Source of the DNA: Sphingobacterium thalpophilum
Lineage (GTDB): Bacteria > Bacteroidota > Bacteroidia > Chitinophagales > Chitinophagaceae
Length of the DNA stretch: 37,863 bases
Assembly (NCBI GenBank): GCA_943325035.2
Contig: CALPNW020000007.1
Location: forward strand, 1-37,863
Direction of reading: 5' to 3'
Position numbers and translations under genes: made by a program. Positions 7,076 to 16,645 of this stretch are shown here, piece after piece. Every line of letters begins with the position of its first letter. Position 1 is the first letter of the stretch. Below the pieces are notes generated by a model. The model was not told where the DNA came from. It saw nothing but the letters and a program-made list of their open reading frames with translations, and made no database searches.

Positions 7076-8221
7076 TTATTTACGTATCAGATTTTCATAC
7101 AAGCTGTTCACTGTATTTCTGATGACCGTATTAAACCCTTCTGTATAACCGGGATGGCAGCCATTGCTGATTACAACGATCCCGAATTTTTCTTTTGGGT
7201 TAAAGAACATGGCACTGTATAAGCCGTATGCAGAGCCGGTATGCCCCTTCATGATCTGGCCCGGTATCATCTTATCGGCTGTCATGATAGCCAATCCATA
7301 GCCTTCTTCCTCTGAAAGTTTGGTCTGCATGATCTTAGCACTTTTTACAGACATGATCTTGCCACCTTTATAACGGCCAAAGCGGTTGTGCATGATCATA
7401 TATTTAGCCAGGTCGGTTGCGGAAATTTTCATACCGCCAGTTGGTGAAAATATGGGAGTGGTTTTTCCCAATACATGATTACTGATCTCCGCACTACGCG
7501 GATTATAAGCACTGGGAGATGCAAAAAATCGGGCTGAATCGGTGTTGTATTCATAGATGGTAGCAAAACGTGATTGATCGAGAGAGTCTACACAATAACC
7601 CCCATATAATTTTAACGGATCTAGAATATGGTGCTTTACATACTGGTCAAACCGTTCCCCCGAATATTTTTCTATAACAGCCCCTACCATATTATAATTC
7701 AGGTTACAGTATTCATACCCAATGCCCGGTTCATAATTATTATATCCTTTTGCCCAATCCTTATTGGTATTGGGATTAATAGCATCAAGCGTAAAATACC
7801 CCTGACTGTCGTTAATAGAAGACCGGTGAGACATCACCATGCGTAATGTAATAATGGTTTCTGGATATTTTGGATTTCTAACCTTAAACCCAATCAGATC
7901 ACTGAAATCATCTTCGAGAGACAGCTTTCCGGCTTCCACCAGTTGCATGATGGAGGTTGCAGAAAATGATTTGGATATGGAAGCAATTCTAAACAAACAA
8001 TCGTCTGTTAATGGGCTGTTACTGTCTGTATTTTTTAGGCCGAATGAATGGGTATAAATAATCCGGTTGTTTTTAACAACAGCTACCGATAGACCAACCA
8101 CTTTTGATTGTTGCATGATAGCCTGAATACCTGCTTCAGCTTTATCCGGCTGGCTATATCCGTTCAGGCCGGAAAACAGGGAGATAAAGCAGCTGATGAC
8201 CAGGGGGAACTGTTTTTTCAT
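7076..8221 (-). CDS. secreted serine hydrolase of the beta-lactamase (class C/penicillin-binding) fold
   Basis: A 381-residue protein with an N-terminal signal peptide (MKKQFPLVISCFISLFSG). The catalytic tetrad S-x-x-K is S81-I-S-K84 in RIASISKSFS, followed by the Y-x-N motif (YCN, in YEYCNLNYN) and HTGSAYG as the KTG-equivalent third motif. This is the beta-lactamase-related serine hydrolase family (COG1680), whose members cleave esters, D-peptides or beta-lactams; substrate is unknown. ATG 8221 is preferred to 8230 because the signal peptide then begins MKK. It is 381 residues long, normal for a one-domain member, and stands alone. Confidence 0.9.
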   Translation of the reverse strand: MKKQFPLVISCFISLFSGLNGYSQPDKAEAGIQAIMQQSKVVGLSVAVVKNNRIIYTHSFGLKNTDSNSPLTDDCLFRIASISKSFSATSIMQLVEAGKLSLEDDFSDLIGFKVRNPKYPETIITLRMVMSHRSSINDSQGYFTLDAINPNTNKDWAKGYNNYEPGIGYEYCNLNYNMVGAVIEKYSGERFDQYVKHHILDPLKLYGGYCVDSLDQSRFATIYEYNTDSARFFASPSAYNPRSAEISNHVLGKTTPIFSPTGGMKISATDLAKYMIMHNRFGRYKGGKIMSVKSAKIMQTKLSEEEGYGLAIMTADKMIPGQIMKGHTGSAYGLYSAMFFNPKEKFGIVVISNGCHPGYTEGFNTVIRNTVNSLYENLIRK

Positions 8222-8382
8222 GGTATACAATAAATGAATTGGTAAGCTATTTAAAAAATCGGAGAAATGCAGTGAAGTGTCTACTATAATCTAGCGTTCA
8301 CTGATCCAGATATGAATATCGGGCGGGGCAGGTTCCGGGAAAGGTATCTTTTGCATTATTGAGGGGACAACCCTGTATTTAA

Positions 8383-8412
8383 TTGCCCTGAATACGTTTC
8401 TTCTTATCTTAC
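8383..8412 (+). promoter_or_regulatory. candidate Bacteroidota promoter for the M20 peptidase
   Basis: TTG at 8383-8385 and TATCTTAC at 8405-8412 are separated by 19 bp, close to the TTTG-N19-TAnnTTTG consensus, leaving a leader of roughly 10-15 nt before the ATG at 8430. The -7 box departs from consensus at its last two bases. No other feature is supported in 8222-8429. Confidence 0.35.
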
Positions 8413-8429
8413 GTAAATACTTTATCGAT

Positions 8430-9872
8430 ATGATCAAACGCATTATTTATTTCCTGTTATTTGCTTTAGTAGTGCTTGCAGGCATTCTGGTAACCAACAC
8501 AATCCGCTTCAGTGAAGCAATTGCCATACACGAATCTGTTCCTGTTTCGGGCATTAGCGATTCAGCAGCTACCCATTTAAGCAAGGCCATTCAAATCAAA
8601 ACAATTTCTTTTGGTGATACACTGGCAATTGATACAACTGAATTCACGAAATTCCGTGGTTTCATGGAATCTACTTATCCATTGCTTCATCAAAAACTGG
8701 ATAGGCAGGTGTTCAATCAGTTTAGCTACGTGTTTACCTGGAAAGGAAAAGACACATTAAAAAATCCCTATGTTTTGATGGCCCACACGGATGTGGTTCC
8801 TGTGGAAGCAGTGGCCGAAAGCAAATGGCAGCATCCTTCTTTCAGCGGTCTTATAACAAATGATACTATCTGGGGCAGAGGTGCAGTGGATGACAAGGCA
8901 GCGGCTATCGGCATCATGGAAGCCGTGGAACAACTGCTGAAAGAAAATTATATTCCCGAACGCACTATTTATTTATGTTTTGGACATGACGAAGAGGTTT
9001 CCGGTAAAAGAGGTGCCGGTACTTTTTCTAAATGGTTCAAAACAAATAATATTAAACCGGCACTGGTACTGGATGAAGGCGGGCAGATAGATTTACAGCA
9101 TTTTAAAAATGTAAAACGCCCTGTTGCTGTAATTGCTACCGGTGAAAAAGGATATGTAAATATTGATCTTACTGTAGAAATTCCCGGAGGACATTCTTCC
9201 ATACCTATACCGGAAACGGCTATTGATGTATTGAATAAATCGATTGTTAAAATCAGGGAACACCAGATGACGGCAGATATAACCCCTGCTATTTATGAGC
9301 TGCTTAAACGAACAGGCCAGTCGGAGTCTTTTATCAGCCGGATGGCTTTAAGTAACTTATGGTTATTCAAAGGAATGCTGATTAAGCAACTCGAAAAATC
9401 CAAAGAAACCAATGCACTGATTCATACCACACTCGTTCCTACCATTGTAAAAGCGGGCATTAAAGACAATGTAATTCCTACAGTTGCCAAAGCCACTTTT
9501 AACAGCCGTATTCTTCCCGGACAAAGCAGTGATGACGTGGTTAACTTTGTAAAGAAGGCCATCAATGACGAAAGGGTGGTAGTGAAAAAACAAACGATTT
9601 CACTCATGGAACCTTCATCTGCCACTTCCTTCTCCAGCCCTGCATTTAAAAAAATTGAAGCAATCACCTACAAGGTGGTACCCAATGCGGTAGTATCCCC
9701 GTTTTTAATGGTAGGAGCAACCGATTCCCGGTATTTCCGGGGCTTCAGCGAAGCTGTACTTAACTTTTCAGCAATGCAGGATGCTAAAGGGTTTCATGGT
9801 ATTGATGAACGTATTGGCGTTACTGACTTACACAGAATGATCTTTTTTTATCAATTACTGATTAAGGAATAA
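8430..9872 (+). CDS. M20 family metallopeptidase (PM20D1-like)
   Basis: A 480-residue zinc peptidase with an N-terminal membrane helix (about residues 5-22), so it is probably periplasmic and membrane-anchored. The metal and catalytic blocks are present: MAHTDVVPVEA (about 117-127), WGRGAVDDKAAAIG, the general-base pair in GHDEEVSGKRG, VLDEGG, and the C-terminal GATDSRYFR and FHGIDERIG. GGHSSIP marks the dimerisation domain insert. The family hydrolyses amide bonds of N-acyl amino acids or small peptides, and the length and anchor match the PM20D1/CPS1-type group. A gene for an unknown exported protein follows 13 nt downstream in the same orientation. Confidence 0.9.
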   Translation: MIKRIIYFLLFALVVLAGILVTNTIRFSEAIAIHESVPVSGISDSAATHLSKAIQIKTISFGDTLAIDTTEFTKFRGFMESTYPLLHQKLDRQVFNQFSYVFTWKGKDTLKNPYVLMAHTDVVPVEAVAESKWQHPSFSGLITNDTIWGRGAVDDKAAAIGIMEAVEQLLKENYIPERTIYLCFGHDEEVSGKRGAGTFSKWFKTNNIKPALVLDEGGQIDLQHFKNVKRPVAVIATGEKGYVNIDLTVEIPGGHSSIPIPETAIDVLNKSIVKIREHQMTADITPAIYELLKRTGQSESFISRMALSNLWLFKGMLIKQLEKSKETNALIHTTLVPTIVKAGIKDNVIPTVAKATFNSRILPGQSSDDVVNFVKKAINDERVVVKKQTISLMEPSSATSFSSPAFKKIEAITYKVVPNAVVSPFLMVGATDSRYFRGFSEAVLNFSAMQDAKGFHGIDERIGVTDLHRMIFFYQLLIKE

Positions 9873-9885
9873 TAAATCTTTATAC

Positions 9886-10572
9886 ATGTTCAAGAAGCTT
9901 TTATTGGTTGTGCTGCCTTTTTTGTATATGGCATCTTTCAGCTTAATGGCACAGGATACCCGAATTGCATGGTCGCCCGAAGAACAAAAAGAACTGTTCG
10001 GGTACTGTGAAAAACCAGCACTCATTAATCAGCTGAAATTGGCCGCTGAAACCGCCGACAAAATCGGGCAGATCAATTACTGGGCTACCATACAGAAAAT
10101 TAAAGTAGCAGAAAATACCAACGACACATTTGTAACTGCTAATGAAGTAGAGGAAGAAGTGGTTAAAAAATACAAAGCCCTTTCGCTGTCGGGCGATCAG
10201 TTAAAAACATTAATTGAAAAACGGAAAAAAACAGTCAACGACGCACCCTGCGCCATTGTTACCCTTACGGTTAATCATTCCTACGACACTTTATCTAAAC
10301 CGCAGATGGTTCTTTTATTCAAGAGCCGGTTCCGGAAAAAGTTGATTGACGGTATTGGCATTAACGGCAGACAGGCCGATATGCTGATAGACGCAGAAGT
10401 ATGGCAGCAAAAGGAAGCCCTGCAGATTGCCGCTATTCCCATTACTGATTTCAACAGGATCCGTAAAACAGTAGAGATGAATACAGAGAAGGACAGGAAA
10501 TACCGGATGATCGATTTAACGGAACAACAAAAAGAGTCTGCAACGCTGTTTTTTAAAACTAACCAGTTGTAA
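9886..10572 (+). CDS. unknown exported protein
   Basis: A 228-residue protein that I do not recognise. It has a clear signal peptide (MFKKLLLVVLPFLYMASFSLMAQ), so it is exported. The mature part is rich in Lys, Glu and Gln and predicted mostly helical. It has two LT/LS-x-x-Q-type segments, LSGDQLKTLIEKRKK (about 104-118) and a final DLTEQQKES. The only two Cys (in FGYCEKP and DAPCAIV) might pair in the periplasm. It sits 13 nt after the M20 peptidase gene, so they are likely co-transcribed. It converges on the desaturase gene. Confidence 0.7.
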   Translation: MFKKLLLVVLPFLYMASFSLMAQDTRIAWSPEEQKELFGYCEKPALINQLKLAAETADKIGQINYWATIQKIKVAENTNDTFVTANEVEEEVVKKYKALSLSGDQLKTLIEKRKKTVNDAPCAIVTLTVNHSYDTLSKPQMVLLFKSRFRKKLIDGIGINGRQADMLIDAEVWQQKEALQIAAIPITDFNRIRKTVEMNTEKDRKYRMIDLTEQQKESATLFFKTNQL

Positions 10573-10627
10573 TGCATATACACCTGCCTCCGCAACAATT
10601 ATTCCTGTTGCACCTGGTTGGTTGATA

Positions 10628-11374
10628 CTATTTGGTTACTGCCTTGATGGGTACCAGCTTAATGATCCCTATTTTATTGAACAACGCAATGATCGGATAA
10701 ACAGGATCAATTTCCCACCACTTAGCTGCAAAGTTTGGACGCGCACCTGCATGGTGATGGTTGTTCTGGAATAATTCCCCCAACATCAGGAAATCAATAA
10801 ACAGGGTATTTTTAGAATGGTCCTTTTCACCCGGAAAATTTCTGTAACCGTATTTATGACCAGCCCAGTTTACCACAGCACCCTGTACAGGCCCTATTAA
10901 AAAGTGAACGGGTAACAGCAGAAACATCCACCATTGTGTTGCGAAGAAAACATAAAAGGTAATGTATAAACCCGCAAAGAACAATCTGGTGAACCAGCTA
11001 TCTGCTATTTTATCTATGACCGGATACACCGGAAAATTTTTATCAAATTTTGGTTCTATCTCCAGCGTTCCGTTTAATACTCCGTTGTACACTTTTCTGG
11101 TATGCATCATCATGGTAAATACTTCCCTGAAAAAATGAGGAGTATGCGGATCTTTTTCTGTATCACTGTATGCATGGTGCATTCTGTGCAGAATAGCATA
11201 TGCCCTTGCATTTAAATAAGACGTTCCCTGGGTAACCCAGGAATAGATGTACCAGAATTTTTCCCAGAAAGGACTCATGGTAAACATTTTATGCGCAGAA
11301 TACCTGTGCAGGTAAAAGGTTTGTCCAAAAAGAGAGAGGTACCAGTGAGCTACTAAAAAAAGCAGAATAATCAT
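10628..11374 (-). CDS. acyl-CoA/acyl-lipid delta-9-type fatty acid desaturase
   Basis: A 248-residue membrane desaturase that introduces a cis double bond into fatty acyl chains using a di-iron centre. All three His boxes are present: HRYSAH (24-29), HRMHH (about 64-68) and NNHHHAG (about 204-210). Four hydrophobic segments flank them, and the protein ends near the membrane. The length matches compact bacterial acyl-CoA desaturases. It would adjust membrane fluidity. It is transcribed alone; a TACCCTCC box lies before the start on the minus strand but has no good -33 partner. Confidence 0.9.
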   Translation of the reverse strand: MIILLFLVAHWYLSLFGQTFYLHRYSAHKMFTMSPFWEKFWYIYSWVTQGTSYLNARAYAILHRMHHAYSDTEKDPHTPHFFREVFTMMMHTRKVYNGVLNGTLEIEPKFDKNFPVYPVIDKIADSWFTRLFFAGLYITFYVFFATQWWMFLLLPVHFLIGPVQGAVVNWAGHKYGYRNFPGEKDHSKNTLFIDFLMLGELFQNNHHHAGARPNFAAKWWEIDPVYPIIALFNKIGIIKLVPIKAVTK

Positions 11375-11424
11375 TTACTAATTCCATTTGGAGGGTAAAA
11401 AAATTGGAATGCAAATATTGCTCA

Positions 11425-11547
11425 TTATCGCTGATAAAAATCATTCGTTAAATACAAATAGCCAAATGATCCAAAGAGCATAAACAAACCCGCTGATATG
11501 TTAAATAACCGTAAAAGTGTATTTCCATCAACTTCAGAGGTATCCAT
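11425..11547 (-). CDS. possible small single-span membrane protein (40 aa)
   Basis: An ATG at 11545-11547, directly preceded by an in-frame TGA, opens a 40-codon frame ending at 11425. The peptide has an acidic, polar start (MDTSEVDGN), then a hydrophobic helix (LLRLFNISAGLFMLFGSFGY) and a short polar tail, a typical layout for a small membrane protein. It begins 16 nt after the 56-aa ORF and is on the same strand as tnaA and the tyrosine phenol-lyase gene. No family was recognised. It could be chance, since composition is the only evidence. Nothing else was found between 11375 and 11424. Confidence 0.38.
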   Translation of the reverse strand: MDTSEVDGNTLLRLFNISAGLFMLFGSFGYLYLTNDFYQR

Positions 11548-11563
11548 TCATTCCAATGCCGGA

Positions 11564-11734
11564 TTATAAAGATTTTCCTACGAGTATCCACTTATAAATA
11601 CCGCCTTCCTCCACGATGCCCCAGTAATCAAATAATCCTGTACTCCGGTCTCCGGCCGTATTCAGCAAAACCGGTCTGGTAATGCCAAAATACTGGTTGG
11701 GTTCGGATATGTGCCCGATACTTATTGCAGGCAT
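11564..11734 (-). CDS. small unknown protein (56 aa) downstream of tyrosine phenol-lyase
   Basis: An ATG at 11732-11734 starts a 56-codon frame ending at 11564, 32 nt after the stop of the tyrosine phenol-lyase gene and on the same strand. The peptide has well-spread Gly, Pro, Trp and aromatic residues (MPAISIGHISEPNQYF at the start; LFDYWGIVEEGG and YKWILVG near the end), with no long hydrophobic helix or low-complexity run. This looks like a small folded beta-type protein rather than random sequence. No family is recognised. Its position suggests that it belongs to the aromatic amino acid lyase operon. Confidence 0.5.
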   Translation of the reverse strand: MPAISIGHISEPNQYFGITRPVLLNTAGDRSTGLFDYWGIVEEGGIYKWILVGKSL

Positions 11735-11766
11735 AGAATTTTTAAGGTAAATAAATAGTTATGTTA

Positions 11767-13167
<1,401 letters not shown>

Positions 13168-13202
13168 TTATTTAAAAGTTTAGTGGTGATGCATGTTGCC
13201 GG

Positions 13203-14576
13203 TTATTCTACCGGTTTAAGCTTAGCGGTAAAATGCCTGAGCATGGGCGCTTCTTCTACAATTGCCAATCCTTTAATACTTTGTTTTTCATGAAACACTT
13301 CAATGATTACCTCGGCTACATAATCTATATGACTTTGTGTGTACACTCTTCGTGGAATGGCCAGACGCACCAGTTCCAGTGCAGCAGGAATCAGCTGATG
13401 CTGTGCATCGTACTTTCCAAACATCAGCGAGCCAATCTCCACTCCGCGAATACCTCCATGTAAATACAGTGCGCCCACCAATGCCTGACCGGGATACTGG
13501 TTTACGGGTATATGCGGTAAAAATTCTTTTGCATCCAGATAAATGGCATGACCTCCTGCGGGTTGCATAACTGGTACACCTGCTTCTATGAGCTTATTGG
13601 TGAGGTATTCAATACTTCTGATTCTGTATTGCAGATAGTGCTCATCCATTACTTCGCGCAAGCCGATGGCAATGGCTTCCAGGTCTCTGCCGGCCAATCC
13701 CCCATAGGTTGGAAATCCTTCGGTGAGAATCAGCATATTTCTGCATAGCTGTGCAAGAGCAGGATCATGCATAGCTAAAAAACCACCGATATTGGCAAAT
13801 GCATCTTTCTTGGCACTCATGGTACAGCCATCTGCGTAAGAAAAAATCTCTTTCACTATTTCCGGGATGGGCGTATTGGAATAGCCTTCTTCGCGCAGTT
13901 TAATGAAGTATGCATTTTCTGCAAAGCGGCAGGCATCTATGAACAGCGGTATCCCGTTTGCTTTACAGATTGCTTTTACTTCGCGGATATTCTGCATACT
14001 CACCGGCTGTCCGCCCCCCGAATTATTAGTGATCGTCATCACACAGAGTGGAATACTGGCAGCACCTTTTTCGGCAATAAACTGCTGTAAGGCAATGGTA
14101 TCCATATTCCCTTTAAATGGCGCCGGTATAGAAGGGTGTTTACCTTCTTCGCAAATCAGATCAACCCCTTCTGCTCCTGAGTATTCTATATTGGCCCTTG
14201 TAGTATCGAACAGGGTATTACTTACAAAATATTTCCCTTTGCCTCCAAGTATACTGAAGAGGATCTTCTCGGATGCCCGCCCCTGGTGAGTTGGTATAAC
14301 CAACGGCAAGCCAGTGATTTCCTGTATGGTTGCTTCGAAATGAAAAAAACTGGTACTGCCTGCATAAGATTCATCACCCAGCATAATGCCCGCCCACTGA
14401 TTGCTGCTCATAGCACTGGTGCCACTGTCTGTAAGCAGATCGATCAATACCTGATTGGCACGTATTAAAAAAGGATTGTAAAAGGCATTCTGCAGAATGG
14501 AAATTCTTTCCTCTCTGGTATTAAAATAGATGGGCTCAACGGATTTGATCCGGAACGGTTCTATGATTGTTTTCAT
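13203..14576 (-). CDS. tnaA: tryptophanase
   Basis: A 457-residue PLP-dependent lyase that converts L-tryptophan to indole, pyruvate and ammonia. It shares [14 protein letters not shown] (50-63), GDESYAG, PTHQGRASE, GGGQP (187-191) and TMSAKKD (252-258) with its neighbour, but the discriminating sites are of tryptophanase type: GVEIGS (378-383) has Ile where tyrosine phenol-lyase has Arg, and LRHFTAKLK (446-454) has the tryptophanase His in place of Phe. ATG 14576 is chosen over 14609 because EPFRIKSVEP then falls near the N-terminus as in the family. No TnaC-like leader peptide with Trp was found upstream. It is first in an operon with the tyrosine phenol-lyase gene. Confidence 0.88.
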   Translation of the reverse strand: MKTIIEPFRIKSVEPIYFNTREERISILQNAFYNPFLIRANQVLIDLLTDSGTSAMSSNQWAGIMLGDESYAGSTSFFHFEATIQEITGLPLVIPTHQGRASEKILFSILGGKGKYFVSNTLFDTTRANIEYSGAEGVDLICEEGKHPSIPAPFKGNMDTIALQQFIAEKGAASIPLCVMTITNNSGGGQPVSMQNIREVKAICKANGIPLFIDACRFAENAYFIKLREEGYSNTPIPEIVKEIFSYADGCTMSAKKDAFANIGGFLAMHDPALAQLCRNMLILTEGFPTYGGLAGRDLEAIAIGLREVMDEHYLQYRIRSIEYLTNKLIEAGVPVMQPAGGHAIYLDAKEFLPHIPVNQYPGQALVGALYLHGGIRGVEIGSLMFGKYDAQHQLIPAALELVRLAIPRRVYTQSHIDYVAEVIIEVFHEKQSIKGLAIVEEAPMLRHFTAKLKPVE

Positions 14577-14601
14577 ATTGATGGAATATGTAGTGATGAT
14601 G

Positions 14602-14656
14602 CCGGTCATACCGGAGGTCTGGTGAAACCTATTTTACAGATACATTCTACCGGAGG
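14602..14656 (-). promoter_or_regulatory. repeat and dyad elements upstream of tnaA
   Basis: The 9-bp word TACCGGAGG occurs at 14609-14617 and again at 14648-14656 (39-bp period). The first copy overlaps a small dyad CCGGT-CAT-ACCGG (14602-14614). A related CCGGT...ACCGG pair lies at the tnaA stop (near 13199-13214). These could be regulator sites or RNA hairpins of the tna leader. The stretch 14657-14897 otherwise holds only the upstream region of the esterase, with nothing I can support. Confidence 0.3.
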
Positions 14657-14897
14657 ATAGACATTGCTGTAAATTGATTTTTACCAAAAAATTGAGTGAC
14701 CGTACTTGTTACTAAAAAGTTATGGGGGGGTAGTGGCTTCTGCGGCCTATATTTCAGGCAATCAGGAAGGGCGGCTGATAATATTTTTCCAAAGTTGCAT
14801 CCAACAAAGTTCAGTATTTAAAAACAATAAAAACCTGATTTTAAACATGTTTTCAATACCTTTTGAAAGAATTACCGAACAATCCGGTTGTTGTTTT

Positions 14898-15803
14898 ATG
14901 AAATCATTCTATTGTCTTTTAGCTGCCCTTTTTATGTTTACCATGGCCACCTCCCAGTACGTATCACTGTACGCAATAACACCCAATAATATCGCCGACA
15001 GTAACCGGGAAAAAGAGATCATGATCAAGGGAAGTGCCCGGGTAAATATGGTTTCCATACCCGCCTACCAGTACTTCCGGGTAAAAAATGATTCTGTTAA
15101 AAGGCCCTGTATCATTATTTGTCCCGGGGGTGGCTATTCACATCTGGCGGTTAGTCATGAGGGGGTTGATGTTGCCAGGTTTCTGAATTCGATCGGTGTG
15201 AATGCTCTGCTGCTGAAATACAGAATGCCCAATTCAATGAACCAGTCCAACAAATCAATTGCACCATTACAGGATGCACAGCAAGCCATTCATCTGGCAA
15301 GACTTCATGCCGATGAGTGGGGGATCATTTCAGACAAAACTGGTATCATGGGGTTTTCTGCCGGAGGACATGTGGCAGCAAGTCTTGCCAACCATTACAT
15401 GGACAGCAAGATCGTTCAACCGGAAAATATTTCACTCAGGCCGGATTTTCAGGTATTGATTTATCCGGTCATCAGTTTCAGGGATTTTGGTCATGCCGGT
15501 TCCAGAAAAAACCTGATAGGGCCGGATTTTTCCGCTGAACAAATACAGTATTTCAGCAATGAAGAGCAGGTAAATGCAAAAAGCCCGCCGGCATTCATTG
15601 TTCATGCGAAGGATGACCTGGTGGTACCCGTGAAAAATTCGGAAATATACCATGAAGCCCTGCAAAAAAACAAAGTACCTGCATACCTGTACTTATTTGA
15701 CAATGGTGGACATGGTTTTGGAATGGCCAATGCGCAAAGCCAGGAACAATGGCCTGTACTGCTGGAGAAATGGTTGAAAGAAGGCCATTATATATCAAAA
15801 TAA
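14898..15803 (+). CDS. secreted alpha/beta hydrolase (acetyl esterase/xylan esterase-like)
   Basis: A 301-residue protein. ATG 14898 is chosen, though the frame is open to 14706, because it starts a signal peptide (MKSFYCLLAALFMFTMATS). The mature enzyme has the oxyanion block CPGGGYSHLAVSHEG, the nucleophile elbow GFSAGGH, the acid in VHAKDDLVVP and the His in NGGHGFG, so the Ser-Asp-His triad is complete. This matches the COG0657-type esterases of Bacteroidota, which often remove acetyl or feruloyl groups from plant polysaccharides. Exact substrate is unknown and no polysaccharide utilisation genes are nearby. Its 3' end overlaps the convergent CHY zinc finger gene by 16 nt. Confidence 0.85.
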   Translation: MKSFYCLLAALFMFTMATSQYVSLYAITPNNIADSNREKEIMIKGSARVNMVSIPAYQYFRVKNDSVKRPCIIICPGGGYSHLAVSHEGVDVARFLNSIGVNALLLKYRMPNSMNQSNKSIAPLQDAQQAIHLARLHADEWGIISDKTGIMGFSAGGHVAASLANHYMDSKIVQPENISLRPDFQVLIYPVISFRDFGHAGSRKNLIGPDFSAEQIQYFSNEEQVNAKSPPAFIVHAKDDLVVPVKNSEIYHEALQKNKVPAYLYLFDNGGHGFGMANAQSQEQWPVLLEKWLKEGHYISK

Positions 15804-16102
15804 AGTTCGTAATGATTGGCGCACCCTGGATTAAATGAGGCCTTGCAAAATGGACACTGGTTGTTTGATTGTAGATATTCATTTACCGTAAGCTCCTGTT
15901 TACAGTTGCCGCATAAAACAGCTTTGGCATCAAATTCGTTTTTCGTCCATTGTACCGCATCATGTCCGGCTGTTTCCCTGTGGCAATCGAAACAGGGATA
16001 ATAGGTATTGCAACACGGAAATTTAATGGCAATAATGTCCAGTTCAGAATGATAATGCTCGCATCGGGTGAATGAATCAATTATTTTTCCGGCTACTTTC
16101 AT
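15788..16102 (-). CDS. CHY-type zinc finger protein
   Basis: A 104-residue protein dense in Cys and His: RCEHYHSELDIIAIKFPCC, CFDCHRETAGHDAVQW, LCGNCKQEL and CPFCKASFNPGCANHY. The pattern matches the CHY zinc finger that in eukaryotes sits in RING E3 ligases (Pirh2) and in bacteria forms small stand-alone proteins. It should bind about three Zn ions; its bacterial role is not established. It is the last gene of a minus-strand run after dCMP deaminase (19-nt gap) and overlaps the convergent esterase gene at its 3' end. Confidence 0.88.
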   Translation of the reverse strand: MKVAGKIIDSFTRCEHYHSELDIIAIKFPCCNTYYPCFDCHRETAGHDAVQWTKNEFDAKAVLCGNCKQELTVNEYLQSNNQCPFCKASFNPGCANHYELYFDI

Positions 16103-16121
16103 GTGATTTCATTTTTTTCGA

Positions 16122-16619
16122 TCACACATCTGCCTCATTGTATGACAAACGCAGTTCAGCAATGGCAGTCAGTACTTTTCTGTAACCGACACCCGACTTA
16201 TCCAGCATCAGCTTAGACGCTTTTGATGCATCTGTTCCATCATACTTATCGGAGAGATAGATTACTTCAGTAATGCCAGACTGTATGATGGCTTTGGTAC
16301 ATTCATTACAGGGAAATAATGCAGTATAGATCTTACAACCCTTCAGGTCGATCCCAATATTATTCAAAATGGCATTGAGCTCTGCATGACACACAAAGGG
16401 ATATTTTGTTTCGAGAAAATCGCCTGTTTTACTCCAGGGAAACTCATCATCACTGCAACCAACGGGCAGGCCATTATAGCCGGTACCAACAATTTTATGT
16501 TGTCCGTTCACGATACAGGCTCCCACTTGTGTGTTAGGGTCTTTACTTCTATGGCCCGATAAAAGAGCAATACCCATAAAATATTCGTCCCAGCTGATAT
16601 AGCCCTGCCTCTTTTTCAA
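16122..16619 (-). CDS. deoxycytidylate (dCMP) deaminase
   Basis: A 165-residue zinc-dependent deaminase. The catalytic motifs CHAELNAI (77-84; His78 and Glu80) and PCNECTKAI (103-111; Cys104, Cys107) are intact, with DPNTQVGACIV in front as in dCMP deaminases. The reaction turns dCMP to dUMP, supplying thymidylate synthase. There is no extra domain. The gene lies 26 nt downstream of the trans-sulfuration enzyme gene and 19 nt upstream of the CHY zinc finger gene, all on the minus strand. Confidence 0.92.
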   Translation of the reverse strand: MKKRQGYISWDEYFMGIALLSGHRSKDPNTQVGACIVNGQHKIVGTGYNGLPVGCSDDEFPWSKTGDFLETKYPFVCHAELNAILNNIGIDLKGCKIYTALFPCNECTKAIIQSGITEVIYLSDKYDGTDASKASKLMLDKSGVGYRKVLTAIAELRLSYNEADV

Positions 16620-16645
16620 ATTGGTTGTTTTGTATATTATATGAA

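Noticed and set aside
8291-8443. 50-codon minus-strand frame covering the gap before the M20 peptidase, with a Pro-rich end (FPEPAPPDIHIWISER)
   Set aside because: It starts inside the M20 gene in antisense, covers that gene's likely promoter, and has no ribosome binding site. The composition is suggestive but not enough.
10592-10611. Hairpin GCAACA...TGTTGC between the convergent exported-protein and desaturase genes
   Set aside because: The stem is only 6 bp and there is no T-run on either strand, so it is not a convincing terminator.
11404-11557. Distant inverted words ATTGGAATG (near 11404) and CATTCCAAT (near 11549)
   Set aside because: The 9-bp words are about 135-145 bp apart with no flanking target duplication or transposase; chance similarity is likely.
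14706-14897. In-frame extension upstream of the esterase start
   Set aside because: The extra 64 residues would bury a clear signal peptide in the middle of the protein, and their composition does not look coding.
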